64,000 nt of DNA from contig JAHFRD010000003.1 of the NCBI GenBank assembly GCA_023258975.1, positions 1 to 64,000 of the forward strand, read 5' to 3'. The stretch comes from Hydrogenophilales bacterium. GTDB taxonomy: Bacteria > Pseudomonadota > Gammaproteobacteria > Burkholderiales > Thiobacillaceae. The notes under the pieces were generated by a model. That model worked only from the letters and a program-made list of their open reading frames with translations. It did no database searches and was not told the DNA's origin. Both the position numbers and the translations under genes were made by a program. Shown here in pieces: positions 25,979 to 33,890 of the stretch (positions within the stretch are counted from its first letter, which is position 1; every line of letters begins with the position of its first letter).

Positions 25979-26761
25979 TTACTCCACTCCCCACGCCTCC
26001 AGAAACTCGAACCAGTGCTCGGCGCCGATTTCTTCCAGGCTGGAACGAACCAGGGCAATCTCCTGTTCGTACTGGGCGGCGGTGAGGGCGCCGCGCATGC
26101 GCTGGAAGCGCAGGTAGACCAGCCAGGTGTTGACCACGTCGGTCTCGCAGTAGTCGCGAATGGCGGCGATTTCACCACGCTCATAGGCGGGCCAGACGGC
26201 GGAACCGTCCATGCCGAGTTTGCCGGGAAAGCCGTAGAGCTTGGCGAGATCGTCCAGCGGGGCGTTGGCGCGGCCGGAGAACATGGCGATCACGTCCATC
26301 AGGTCGAGGTGGCGGGTGTGGTAGCGGTTCAGGTAATTGTTGTATTTGAAGTCACGATCATCATCGCCCCAATCCCAGTATTTCGGCGCGGTGACGCCGT
26401 GCAGCATGGCGCGGTAGTGCAGCACCGGAAGGTCGAAGCCGCCGCCGTTCCAGCTCACCAGTTGCGGGGTGTATTTCTCGATGCCGTCGAAGAAGCGCTG
26501 GATGATCTGGGCTTCAGTGGCATCCGGCTCGGAAAGCGAGAACACGCGGAAGCGGTCACCCTCGCGCAGGGTGCAGGAAATGGTCACCACGCGCTGCAAA
26601 TAATGCGGCAGGAAGTCGGAACCGCCGGTCTGCTGGCGACGCATGAGGAAGGCCATTTCTCCGACCTCATGGTCGCTGGCTTCCGGGCCGACCTTGTGGA
26701 GGCGACGCAACCCGGCGATGTCGGGAATGGTTTCGATATCGAAGACGAGAACGGGGGTCAT
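25979..26761 (-). CDS. predicted 3'-5' exonuclease (PolB-exo2 family)
   Basis: 260 residues starting MTPVLVFDIETIPDIAGLRR. DnaQ-fold exonuclease motifs: Exo I FDIETIPD (Asp and Glu metal ligands), Exo II VSWNGGGFDLPVLHYRAML, and Exo III in AIRDYCETDVVNTWLVYLRF. This is the standalone PolB-like exonuclease family (PF10108), with no polymerase domain. It presumably trims DNA or RNA 3' ends, but the substrate is unknown. Divergent from pgl. Confidence 0.85.
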   Translation of the reverse strand: MTPVLVFDIETIPDIAGLRRLHKVGPEASDHEVGEMAFLMRRQQTGGSDFLPHYLQRVVTISCTLREGDRFRVFSLSEPDATEAQIIQRFFDGIEKYTPQLVSWNGGGFDLPVLHYRAMLHGVTAPKYWDWGDDDRDFKYNNYLNRYHTRHLDLMDVIAMFSGRANAPLDDLAKLYGFPGKLGMDGSAVWPAYERGEIAAIRDYCETDVVNTWLVYLRFQRMRGALTAAQYEQEIALVRSSLEEIGAEHWFEFLEAWGVE

Positions 26762-26829
26762 GGTGAGGGGGCGTAAAATTCGGGCAATTCTATCCGCTTT
26801 ACCTCCGCCACCTCCCTCCCCGCTTTTCC

Positions 26830-27525
26830 ATGCACACCCGCTGGCATTTTTCCGATTCCGATGCGATCTGGCTGGCCCAGGCGCTGGCCTTTGTCGCCCG
26901 CGCGGAACGTGAGGCGCTGGCGGCGCGCGGCGAGTTTCACATCGTGCTGGCGGGCGGCGACACGCCGCGTGATGTCTACGCTGCGCTGGCGCGGGAGACG
27001 CACGACTGGCCGCGCTGGCGGGTCTGGTTCGGCGACGAGCGCTGCCTGCCGGCCGGGCATCCCGAGCGCAACAGCACGATGGCCGGCGCGGCCCTGCTCG
27101 ATCACGTCCCGATTGCCGCCGTGCATGCCATCCCCGGCGAACGCGGCGCGCTGATGGCCGCCGTGCTCTACGACGGGGAACTGGACGGGGTGGGCGATTT
27201 CGACCTGGTGATTCTGGGCCTGGGCGAGGATGGCCATACCGCCAGCCTGTTCCCCGGCCGCGTGTTCGAGCATGAGCCGGATGTCCTGCCGGTATTCGAC
27301 GCGCCGAAGCCGCCGCCCGAGCGCGTCAGTCTTTCCGCCGGCCGTCTTTCGCGCGCCCGCCATGCCCTTTTTCTGGTGCGCGGCACGGCCAAGCGCGATG
27401 CCCTGCTGCGCTGGCGCGCGGACGCCGCCGCTTTGCCGCTCATTCCCGCCGCGACCATCCGCCCCGAAGCGGGTGTGGATGTGTTGCTGGCCCCCGATCT
27501 CTCAACTCCTGGAGTCTTCCCATGA
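26830..27525 (+). CDS. pgl: 6-phosphogluconolactonase
   Basis: 231 residues. The sugar-phosphate-binding core reads FHIVLAGGDTPRDVYAALAR, then VWFGDERCLPAGHPERNSTM and DLVILGLGEDGHTASLFPGR, all standard for the DevB/Pgl family. It hydrolyses 6-phosphogluconolactone in the oxidative pentose phosphate pathway. zwf and gnd are not in the window. It ends overlapping the earlier possible start (27522) of the DUF4139 gene by 4 bp. Confidence 0.93.
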   Translation: MHTRWHFSDSDAIWLAQALAFVARAEREALAARGEFHIVLAGGDTPRDVYAALARETHDWPRWRVWFGDERCLPAGHPERNSTMAGAALLDHVPIAAVHAIPGERGALMAAVLYDGELDGVGDFDLVILGLGEDGHTASLFPGRVFEHEPDVLPVFDAPKPPPERVSLSAGRLSRARHALFLVRGTAKRDALLRWRADAAALPLIPAATIRPEAGVDVLLAPDLSTPGVFP

Positions 27526-29117
27526 AAACCGCTTTGCTCGCCCTGACGGCGCTCGCCACTTCCGTATACGTCGCACAGCGACGCTCGACGCCCCCCTCCC
27601 CCCCGGGGGGAGGGGCTGGGGGTGAGGGGAACGGGCATGGCATGAGGCGTTCATTCATCGTGGCCACCTTGATCGCCATGCCCGTTCTCTCAACTGCCCA
27701 AGCGGCGGAGGAACGCCGTTCCACCGCCGCCGATCAGACCGCCCTGGCGGTGACCATCTACAACGGCGACCTGGCGCTGGTGAAGGACGCGCGCCGGATC
27801 AAGCTGGGCGGCGGCGAGAACCTGCTGGCCTGGCGCGGCGTGTCGGCGCGCATGCAGCCGGAAACCGCACTGTTGCGCAGCCTGGACGGCCGGAAACTGA
27901 CCCTGCTGGAACAGAACTTCGATTTCGATCTGCTCACTCCACAAAAGCTGCTGGAAAAATCCGTGGGCGAGGCGGTGCGGGTGATCCGCGCGCAGCCGGT
28001 CACCGGTGTGGAATATGCCGAGCATGCCAGCGTGGTGGCGGCCAATGACGGCGTGGTGTTGCAGTTCAGCGACCGGGTCGAGGCTGGAAACCTCGGCGGC
28101 CCCCCCGGCCGCATCGTCTTCTCCCGCGTGCCGGCGGATCTGCGCGACCATCCCACGCTTTCGATGCTGTTCAGGAGCGACGCCCCCGCCGCCACCGCGT
28201 ATCAGGGCGGCACCGAACATGGGCTGGAACTGTCCTATCTCACCGGCGGCCTGACCTGGAAAGCCGACTATGTCGCCGAACTCTCCGCCCAGGAGGACAG
28301 CATCGACCTCAACGGCTGGGTGACGCTCACCAATACCAGCGGCACGGCGTACCTCAACGCGCGCCTGCAACTGGTGGCCGGCGAGGTGAACCGCGCGCAA
28401 ACGGAACGACCGCGCGCGCCGGTGATGATGAAGGCGCTGGCGATGGCCGACGCCGCGCCGCAGATGCAGGAGGAAAGCCTGTTCGAGTACCACCTCTACA
28501 CCCTGGATCGCAACACCACCCTGGGGGACAAGCAGACCAAGCAGGTCGCCCTGCTGTCCGCGCAGAAAGTGGCGGTGGAGAAAGAATTCCGTCTGGTCGG
28601 CGGCGACTGGTACTACCACGGCCAGTATGGCGACCTCGGCAGGAAGCTGAAACCGGGCGTGTTCATGCAATTCGCCAACAAGGGCGAGAAGGGCGATGGC
28701 CTTGGAATTCCCCTGCCCAAGGGCGTGGTGCGGGTCTACAAGAAAGATTCCAGCGGGCGCGCGCAATTCATCGGCGAAGACCGCATCGACCATACCGCCA
28801 AGGGCGAGATGGTGAAACTGAAGCTGGGCGAGTCCTTCGACATCACGGCCGACAAGAAACAGACCGATTTCCAGAAACTGGCCGCCGGTTTCAACGCGCG
28901 CGGCGGCATGATCGAATCCGGCTACCAGATGGAAATCCGCAACGCCAAGCGCGAAAAGGTCGTGGTCACGGTGATCGAAAACATCCCCGGCGAATGGCAG
29001 ATGCTCCAGGAAAGCCACCCGCACAAACGGGAAAGCGCCAACAGCGCCATCTGGGAAGTGGCGGTGCCGGCGGAAGGCAAGGCCGTGCTGAACTGGCGGG
29101 TGCGGGTGAAGTACTGA
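27522..29117 (+). CDS. DUF4139 domain exported protein
   Basis: 531 residues from ATG 27522, or 491 from ATG 27642. The first start gives MKTALLALTALATS, a truncated-looking signal peptide. This is followed by about 25 Pro/Gly-rich residues (RRSTPPSPPGGGAGGEG) encoded by a GC palindrome, and then a second good signal peptide, MRRSFIVATLIAMPVLSTAQ. I think the inner start at 27642 is the working one. The body (VTIYNGDLALVKDARRIKLG; LELSYLTGGLTWKADYVAEL; VTVIENIPGEWQMLQESHPH) matches the DUF4139 family, a beta-rich secreted domain of unknown function. It is followed by a strong terminator. Confidence 0.8.
   Translation: MKTALLALTALATSVYVAQRRSTPPSPPGGGAGGEGNGHGMRRSFIVATLIAMPVLSTAQAAEERRSTAADQTALAVTIYNGDLALVKDARRIKLGGGENLLAWRGVSARMQPETALLRSLDGRKLTLLEQNFDFDLLTPQKLLEKSVGEAVRVIRAQPVTGVEYAEHASVVAANDGVVLQFSDRVEAGNLGGPPGRIVFSRVPADLRDHPTLSMLFRSDAPAATAYQGGTEHGLELSYLTGGLTWKADYVAELSAQEDSIDLNGWVTLTNTSGTAYLNARLQLVAGEVNRAQTERPRAPVMMKALAMADAAPQMQEESLFEYHLYTLDRNTTLGDKQTKQVALLSAQKVAVEKEFRLVGGDWYYHGQYGDLGRKLKPGVFMQFANKGEKGDGLGIPLPKGVVRVYKKDSSGRAQFIGEDRIDHTAKGEMVKLKLGESFDITADKKQTDFQKLAAGFNARGGMIESGYQMEIRNAKREKVVVTVIENIPGEWQMLQESHPHKRESANSAIWEVAVPAEGKAVLNWRVRVKY
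27565..27641 (+). repeat. GC-rich palindromic insertion in the signal-peptide region
   Basis: About 77 bp with an inverted repeat centred at 27604 (CCCCTCCCCCC against GGGGGGAGGGG) and a G-rich tail. It separates two signal-peptide starts in the same frame. It looks like one of the short intergenic elements of this genome placed inside a coding 5' end; only one copy is present in the window. Confidence 0.55.
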
Positions 29118-29144
29118 TAGGGTTGCTTGAGTTCACTCAGTTAG

Positions 29145-29170
29145 CGCCGGCGTCCCCGCTGGCGTTTTTT
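29145..29170 (+). terminator. intrinsic terminator after the DUF4139 gene
   Basis: CGCCGGCG, loop TCCC, CGCTGGCG (one G-U pair) and then six T. A canonical rho-independent terminator 28 bp after the stop codon. Its stem resembles the tgtagcgccggcg repeats seen at 29913, 31824 and 60534. Confidence 0.8.
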
Positions 29171-29189
29171 CTCGCGTGGTGGATGCGGC

Positions 29190-29786
29190 ATGGAGCCAAT
29201 GGAAAACATCATCGAGTCCCTGGCCGATTACGGCTGGTGCGTGGTTCCCGGATTTCTCCCCGAAGCCGAAACGGCGGCATTGCGGGTGGAGTGCCTGCTA
29301 CCCCATGCGGCCGGCGCCTTCCATGCCGCCGGTATCGGGCGCGGCCAGGCGCGGATACGTTCTGAGATTCGCGGCGATCACGTCCTCTGGGTGGAGGAAA
29401 TCAAAGCCGGCCCGGCGCTACGCGCCATGTTGGAACGGTTCGAGACGCTGCGCCGGGAAGTGAATCAAGCGCTGTTCCTCGGCCTGCTCGATCTGGAAAC
29501 GCATTTCGCCGTGTATCCCCCTGGCGGCGGCTACCAGCGCCATCTCGACCGCTTCCGCGACGACGACCGGCGCAGCCTGACCGTCATCCTCTATCTCAAC
29601 GAACCGGACTGGAGCGAGGAAGACGGCGGCCAGTTGCGCTTCTGGCCCGACCCGGACGCCGCGCCGCTGGAAATTCCGCCGGCCGGCGGCACCCTGGTGA
29701 CCTTTCTCTCCGACCGCTTCTGGCATGAGGTTCTGCCCGCCAACCGGCAACGCCTGTCGCTGACCGGCTGGTTCCGCCGCCGCTGA
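29190..29786 (+). CDS. 2-oxoglutarate/Fe(II)-dependent oxygenase, prolyl-hydroxylase-like
   Basis: 198 residues; an in-frame ATG at 29199 is an alternative start. The double-stranded beta-helix core is clear. The iron ligands His and Asp are in GGGYQRHLDRFRDDD (HxD), the distal His is in LSDRFWHEVLPA, and the 2-oxoglutarate-binding Arg is in NRQRLSLTGWFRRR. LTVILYLNEPDWSEEDGGQL is the typical P4H stretch. Such enzymes hydroxylate protein side chains or small molecules. No substrate can be inferred from the neighbours. Confidence 0.85.
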   Translation: MEPMENIIESLADYGWCVVPGFLPEAETAALRVECLLPHAAGAFHAAGIGRGQARIRSEIRGDHVLWVEEIKAGPALRAMLERFETLRREVNQALFLGLLDLETHFAVYPPGGGYQRHLDRFRDDDRRSLTVILYLNEPDWSEEDGGQLRFWPDPDAAPLEIPPAGGTLVTFLSDRFWHEVLPANRQRLSLTGWFRRR

Positions 29787-29799
29787 TCTCTGGAGGAGA

Positions 29800-29938
29800 T
29801 CCGCTCGCGGGCCGATTGCCACGATAGCTGCGGTAGTGACGTCGGCGCTTCGTGGTTGCCGTGATCGCGCCGCGAGCGGCGCTCCTACCTTGGGGCCAGC
29901 CGCCTATTTAAGACGCCGGCAAGGATGCCGACGCTACA
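29800..29938. repeat. palindromic repeats downstream of the exporter gene
   Basis: Contains an imperfect inverted pair (CGCTCGCGG at about 29803 against CCGCGAGCG at about 29870) and, at 29913-29938, a half unit of the tgtagcgccggc family. The half unit is oriented opposite to the copy at 31824. The last bases overlap the stop codon of the exporter gene (29934-29936). Confidence 0.65.
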
Positions 29939-31739
29939 ACTCTGTTCCCTTCTCTTCCCTGAGTTGCAGCCGCCACATCGCGGCATAGCGTCCGTTCGCC
30001 GCCAGCAGCACGGCGTGGCTGCCGCGTTCGGCGACGCGGCCGCCTTCCAGTACAAGGATTTCATTGGCATCCACTACCGTCGAAAGACGATGGGCGATGA
30101 CCAGGGTGGTGCGGTTTTCGGCGATGCGCGCGAGTTCCTCGCCGATGGCCTGTTCCGTGGCGGTATCAAGCGAGGAGGTGGCTTCGTCGAACACCATGAT
30201 GGGCGGATTTTTCAGGATGGCGCGGGCGATGGCCACGCGTTGTTTTTCCCCACCGGAAAGTTTCAGGCCGCGTTCGCCAACCACGGTGTCGTAGCCATCC
30301 GGCAGGCTGACGATGAAGCGGTCGAGGCTCGCCGCGCGCGCGGCTTCCAGCACTTCCGCGCGAGAGGCATCGGGACGGCCGTAGGCGATGTTGTGGTAGA
30401 GGCTGTCGTTGAACAGCACGGTGTCCTGGGGAACCATGCCAATGTGTTTTCTCAGGCTGGCCTGGGTGACGGCGCGGATGTCCTGGCCGTCGATCAGGAT
30501 GCGCCCGGCGGTGACTTCAAAGAAACGGAACAACAGGCGCGACAGCGTCGATTTCCCCGCTCCGCTGGCGCCGACCACGGCCAGCGTGCGGCCGACCGGG
30601 ATGGTGAAGCTGACTTCTTCCAGGATCGGCCGGCGCGGATCGTAGGCGAAGCCGACCCGCTCGAAGCGCACCTCGCCCCGTTCCACCCGAAGTTCGCGCG
30701 CGTCCGGCGCATCGACGATCTCCGGCGGCCGCCGTAGCAGGCCGAACAGTTTTTCCATGTCGGTGAGCGCGTTGCGGATTTCCCGGTAAATGGTGCCGAG
30801 GAAGTTGAGCGGAATGAATAACTGGATCAGGTAGGCGTTGACCAGCACCAAATCGCCCAGGGTCATGCTTTTGTCCGCCACCCCCTGGGCCGCCAGCCCC
30901 ATCATGGCGGTGACGCCGATGGCGATGATGAAGGCCTGGCCGGCGTTGAGCCAGGCCAGGGAAATCTCGCTTTGCACGGTGGCGTCCTCGGCGCGGCGCA
31001 GATCGGCTTGCAGACGGTCGGACTCGTATTGCTCGTTGTTGAAGTACTTCACCGTCTCGTAGTTGAGCAGGCTGTCCACCGCGCGCGCGTTGGCGCGCGA
31101 GTCGCTCTCGTTCATGGCGCGGCGGAATTGCAGGCGCCAGTTGGTGATGGCGATGGTGAAGGCGAGGTAGACCGCCAGAGTGAGTAGTGTGATGCCGCCG
31201 AACCAGGGGTCGTATTTGGCGAACAACACCCCGGCCACCATGAGGATTTCCAGCAGCGTGGGGCCGATATTGAACAGGGTGAAGTTGATGAGAAAACGGA
31301 TCGAGCGCGCGCCGCGCTCGATGTCCACGGCGATGCCGCCAGTGCGGCGTTCCAGGTGGAAGCGCAGGGATTGCGCGTGCAGGTGTTTGAATACGTCGTG
31401 AATGGCGCCGCGCATGGCGCGTTGCAGCACCCGCGCGAAGATCGCGTCGCGCAGTTCGGTGAAGGCGGTGTTGCCGAACCGGAGCAGGCCGTAGAGAACG
31501 ACGAACAGGAGGGGCGCGGCCAGAGCGGAAGCGTCGACGTGTCCCACCCGGTCGACGATTTCCTTCAACACCAGCGGCACCGAGACATTCGCCAGTTTGC
31601 CGCCCAGCAGCAATACGAACGCCGCCAGCACCCGCCCCTTGTAGCGCCAGACATAGGGCGCCAGCGACCACGCCGCGCGCCACTGGCCGGCGGAGGTGTG
31701 GGCGGTCATGGAATCGGAACGGGCGTGGTCGCGGGCCAT
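29934..31739 (-). CDS. Atm1/HMT1-type ABC exporter
   Basis: About 601 residues from ATG 31739; ATG 31709 is an alternative, and the extension to 31820 is probably not translated. The six-helix ABC transmembrane domain comes first, with YVWRYKGRVLAAFVLLLGGK and VDSLLNYETVKYFNNEQYES, the latter a hallmark of the mitochondrial Atm1 / bacterial HMT1 branch. The nucleotide-binding domain follows: Walker A VVGASGAGKSTLSRL, signature LSGGEKQRVAIARAI, Walker B PIMVFDEATSSLD, H-loop VIAHRLST. The branch exports glutathione-linked sulfur species or metal-glutathione conjugates. That fits a sulfur-active cell, though the cargo here is not known. Confidence 0.87.
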   Translation of the reverse strand: MARDHARSDSMTAHTSAGQWRAAWSLAPYVWRYKGRVLAAFVLLLGGKLANVSVPLVLKEIVDRVGHVDASALAAPLLFVVLYGLLRFGNTAFTELRDAIFARVLQRAMRGAIHDVFKHLHAQSLRFHLERRTGGIAVDIERGARSIRFLINFTLFNIGPTLLEILMVAGVLFAKYDPWFGGITLLTLAVYLAFTIAITNWRLQFRRAMNESDSRANARAVDSLLNYETVKYFNNEQYESDRLQADLRRAEDATVQSEISLAWLNAGQAFIIAIGVTAMMGLAAQGVADKSMTLGDLVLVNAYLIQLFIPLNFLGTIYREIRNALTDMEKLFGLLRRPPEIVDAPDARELRVERGEVRFERVGFAYDPRRPILEEVSFTIPVGRTLAVVGASGAGKSTLSRLLFRFFEVTAGRILIDGQDIRAVTQASLRKHIGMVPQDTVLFNDSLYHNIAYGRPDASRAEVLEAARAASLDRFIVSLPDGYDTVVGERGLKLSGGEKQRVAIARAILKNPPIMVFDEATSSLDTATEQAIGEELARIAENRTTLVIAHRLSTVVDANEILVLEGGRVAERGSHAVLLAANGRYAAMWRLQLREEKGTEL

Positions 31740-31823
31740 TGGTGAATTTATGCGTGAGGCGCCAGCGAAGTAACCGGCCCGCCGCCGAAACGCGTTTGAA
31801 TATTGCGCCAGCGTATCCATCGC

Positions 31824-31912
31824 TGTAGCGCCGGCATCCTTGCCGGCGTCTTTGAAACAGCCGGCTGGCCCTGAAGGATACCGCCCCTGCGGGACATAAA
31901 GCCGGCGCTACA
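31824..31912. repeat. palindromic element, tgtagcgccggc family
   Basis: Outer arms TGTAGCGCCGGC (31824-31835) and GCCGGCGCTACA (31901-31912) are perfect inverted copies. Internally there is a second hairpin, GCCGGCATCCTTGCCGGC. It lies between the exporter and cysG, just upstream of the exporter start. A half copy sits at the exporter's 3' end. Confidence 0.8.
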
Positions 31913-31931
31913 TAGGCGCAGCCTCACGCCC

Positions 31932-33368
31932 TCACATGCTCGCCGGCCGATCCAGCGGGGTATGCCAGTGGTCGTCGTCAGCCGGTTCCGGGTTGAACCA
32001 GTTGAGCTTGGCGTGCAGGCTGACCACGCTGCCGACGATAATCAGGGTCGGCGGTTTCAACTCGGCCCTGGCGGCGAGCGCGGGCAGGCTGTCCAGCGTG
32101 CCGACAACGGTTTTCTGGTTCAGCGTGGTGCCCTGTTGCACGATGGCCATCGGCGTATCACCAGGCATGCCGTGCTTCTTCATCTCGTCGCACAGCGTCA
32201 CCAGCCCTTTCAGCCCCATATAGATGACGATGGTCTGGCGCGGCCGGCAGAGCATGTCCCAGTCCAGATCCATGCTGCCATCCTTGAGATGGCCGGTGAC
32301 CAGAATCAGGGCCTGGGCATGGTCGCGGTGGGTGAGCGGAATGCCGGCGTAGGACGCCACGCCTGCCGCCGCCGTCACCGCCGGCACCACCTGGAACGGC
32401 ACGCCATGTTCGCGCAGGGTTTCGATTTCCTCGCCGCCCCGCCCGAAGATGAACGGGTCGCCGCCTTTCAGACGCAGCACCCGTTTGCCCTCCTTGGCCA
32501 GACGCACCAGAACCATGTTGATTTCATCCTGCGGCACGGCGTGGTTGTCGCGCTCCTTGCCGACATAGAAACGGTCGGCGTCGCGCCGGCACATGTCCAG
32601 GATGGGGGGGGAAACCAGGCGATCATAGACCACCACGTCGGCCTGCTGCATCAGGCGCAAGGCGCGGAAGGTGAGCAGATCGGGGTTGCCCGGGCCTGCG
32701 CCGACCAGATAGACCTCGCCGGTCGCGGGCGCGGTGCCCTCGGCGTCCAGCATGGCCTGGAGACCGGCCTCGGCTTCCTGCTCGCGCCCGGAGAAAACCA
32801 TTTCCGAGATGGGCGATAGAAAGGCCTTCTCCCAGAACTTGCGCCGCTGGTCCGTGCTGTCGAACCTGCCGCGCACCGCTTTCTTGAATCGCCCGGCCAA
32901 TCCGGCCAGACGGCCGTAGGCGGCGGGAATCAGGGTCTCCAGGCGGGCGCGCAGCAGACGCGAGAGCACCGGCGCCTCGCCACCGCTGGATACCGCCACC
33001 ATGACCGGCGAGCGGTCGATGATGGAAGGCATGATGAAGGAACACACCTCCGGCTTGTCCACCACGTTCACCGGAAGATGGCGGGCACGCGCGGCGTCAT
33101 GCACGGCGCGGTTCAGGGCATCGTCCTCGCTGGCGGCGAACACCACATCCATGCCATCCAGTTGTTTTTCCTGGAAAGCGCTTTCGATATGAATCAGTCG
33201 GTCAGCGCCAGCCAGTTCCTTGAAAGCGTCGGACAACACGGGAGAAACCGCGTGCACCCAGGCGCCCGCATTGAGCATGAGCGAGGCCTTGCGCGCGGCG
33301 GTGTCGCCACCGCCCACCACCAGCCCCTTGCGGCCTCGCAGGTCGAGGAAAATCGGTAAGTAATCCAT
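31932..33368 (-). CDS. cysG: siroheme synthase (trifunctional)
   Basis: 478 residues, the full fused form. The N-terminal precorrin-2 dehydrogenase / sirohydrochlorin ferrochelatase part has FLDLRGRKGLVVGGGDTAAR. The C-terminal uroporphyrinogen-III methyltransferase has VYLVGAGPGNPDLLTFRALR, VYDRLVSPPILDM, VLRLKGGDPFIFGRGGEEIE and TLIIVGSVVSLHAKLNWF. It makes siroheme, the cofactor of DsrAB. It follows dsrR on the same strand after a palindrome, effectively closing the dsr cluster with the supply of its cofactor. Confidence 0.95.
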   Translation of the reverse strand: MDYLPIFLDLRGRKGLVVGGGDTAARKASLMLNAGAWVHAVSPVLSDAFKELAGADRLIHIESAFQEKQLDGMDVVFAASEDDALNRAVHDAARARHLPVNVVDKPEVCSFIMPSIIDRSPVMVAVSSGGEAPVLSRLLRARLETLIPAAYGRLAGLAGRFKKAVRGRFDSTDQRRKFWEKAFLSPISEMVFSGREQEAEAGLQAMLDAEGTAPATGEVYLVGAGPGNPDLLTFRALRLMQQADVVVYDRLVSPPILDMCRRDADRFYVGKERDNHAVPQDEINMVLVRLAKEGKRVLRLKGGDPFIFGRGGEEIETLREHGVPFQVVPAVTAAAGVASYAGIPLTHRDHAQALILVTGHLKDGSMDLDWDMLCRPRQTIVIYMGLKGLVTLCDEMKKHGMPGDTPMAIVQQGTTLNQKTVVGTLDSLPALAARAELKPPTLIIVGSVVSLHAKLNWFNPEPADDDHWHTPLDRPASM

Positions 33369-33392
33369 GTTTCAGAAAGTCCAATAGGCGTC

Positions 33393-33458
33393 GGGAGGCC
33401 CGCTGGCGGGCCGAAATACGCACCAAGCGTCGAGATTCGGCCCACCAGCGGGCCTCCC
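33393..33458. repeat. palindrome between dsrR and cysG
   Basis: 23-bp arms (33393-33415 and 33436-33458) are inverted copies with one mismatch around a 20-bp spacer. The core is GGGAGGCCCGCTGG. There is no T-run, so it is more likely a repeat element than a terminator, though as RNA it would form a strong stem between the two genes. Confidence 0.75.
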
Positions 33459-33463
33459 ACGGA

Positions 33464-33829
33464 TCAGGAACCGCAGCCGCCGCCACTGCCACAACCGCCA
33501 CAGCCGCCGCTGCTGGCGCCACCGGTGCTGCAACCGCCGTTTTGCGCGCTGGCCTTCATGAACACAAAACGGTGTTCGCCGGGGGAGACTTCAGAGAAAT
33601 CGACGGTGACGTCATCCAGCATCGCCGCGCTTTCGGCGTTGACCAACAAGGTCACGCCCCAGGAATCAACGAGGGTGTCGTTGGTTCGCTCGTCGTCGAA
33701 GCCCATGCCGAATTCCAGCATTCCGGCCGGGTTGACGCGCGCGGCGATGCGCAGGGCCATGTTCTCGGCGCCGCCTTCCTGGGCGGAGGCACGGACTTGC
33801 TCGGCGGCTTCCTTGGTCAAGCTGATCAT
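33464..33829 (-). CDS. dsrR: DsrR, A-type (IscA/HesB-like) protein with Cys-rich tail
   Basis: 121 residues. The HesB/IscA fold is recognisable (ISLTKEAAEQVRASAQEGGA; MLEFGMGFDDERTNDTLVDS; VLLN-type segment GVTLLVNAESAAMLDDVTVD). The conserved A-type cysteine in the first half of the protein is missing, as known for DsrR of Allochromatium, where it affects dsr expression rather than carrying an Fe-S cluster. Here the C-terminus is a Gly/Cys tail with four cysteines (NGGCSTGGASSGGCGGCGSG, then GGCGS), so metal binding cannot be excluded. It lies between dsrN and cysG. Confidence 0.85.
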   Translation of the reverse strand: MISLTKEAAEQVRASAQEGGAENMALRIAARVNPAGMLEFGMGFDDERTNDTLVDSWGVTLLVNAESAAMLDDVTVDFSEVSPGEHRFVFMKASAQNGGCSTGGASSGGCGGCGSGGGCGS

Positions 33830-33890
33830 GATTCATTTCCTTACAGAGATGGGGTCGTGCCCCGGTTTCATAACAGTCCGGCCGGAACCG

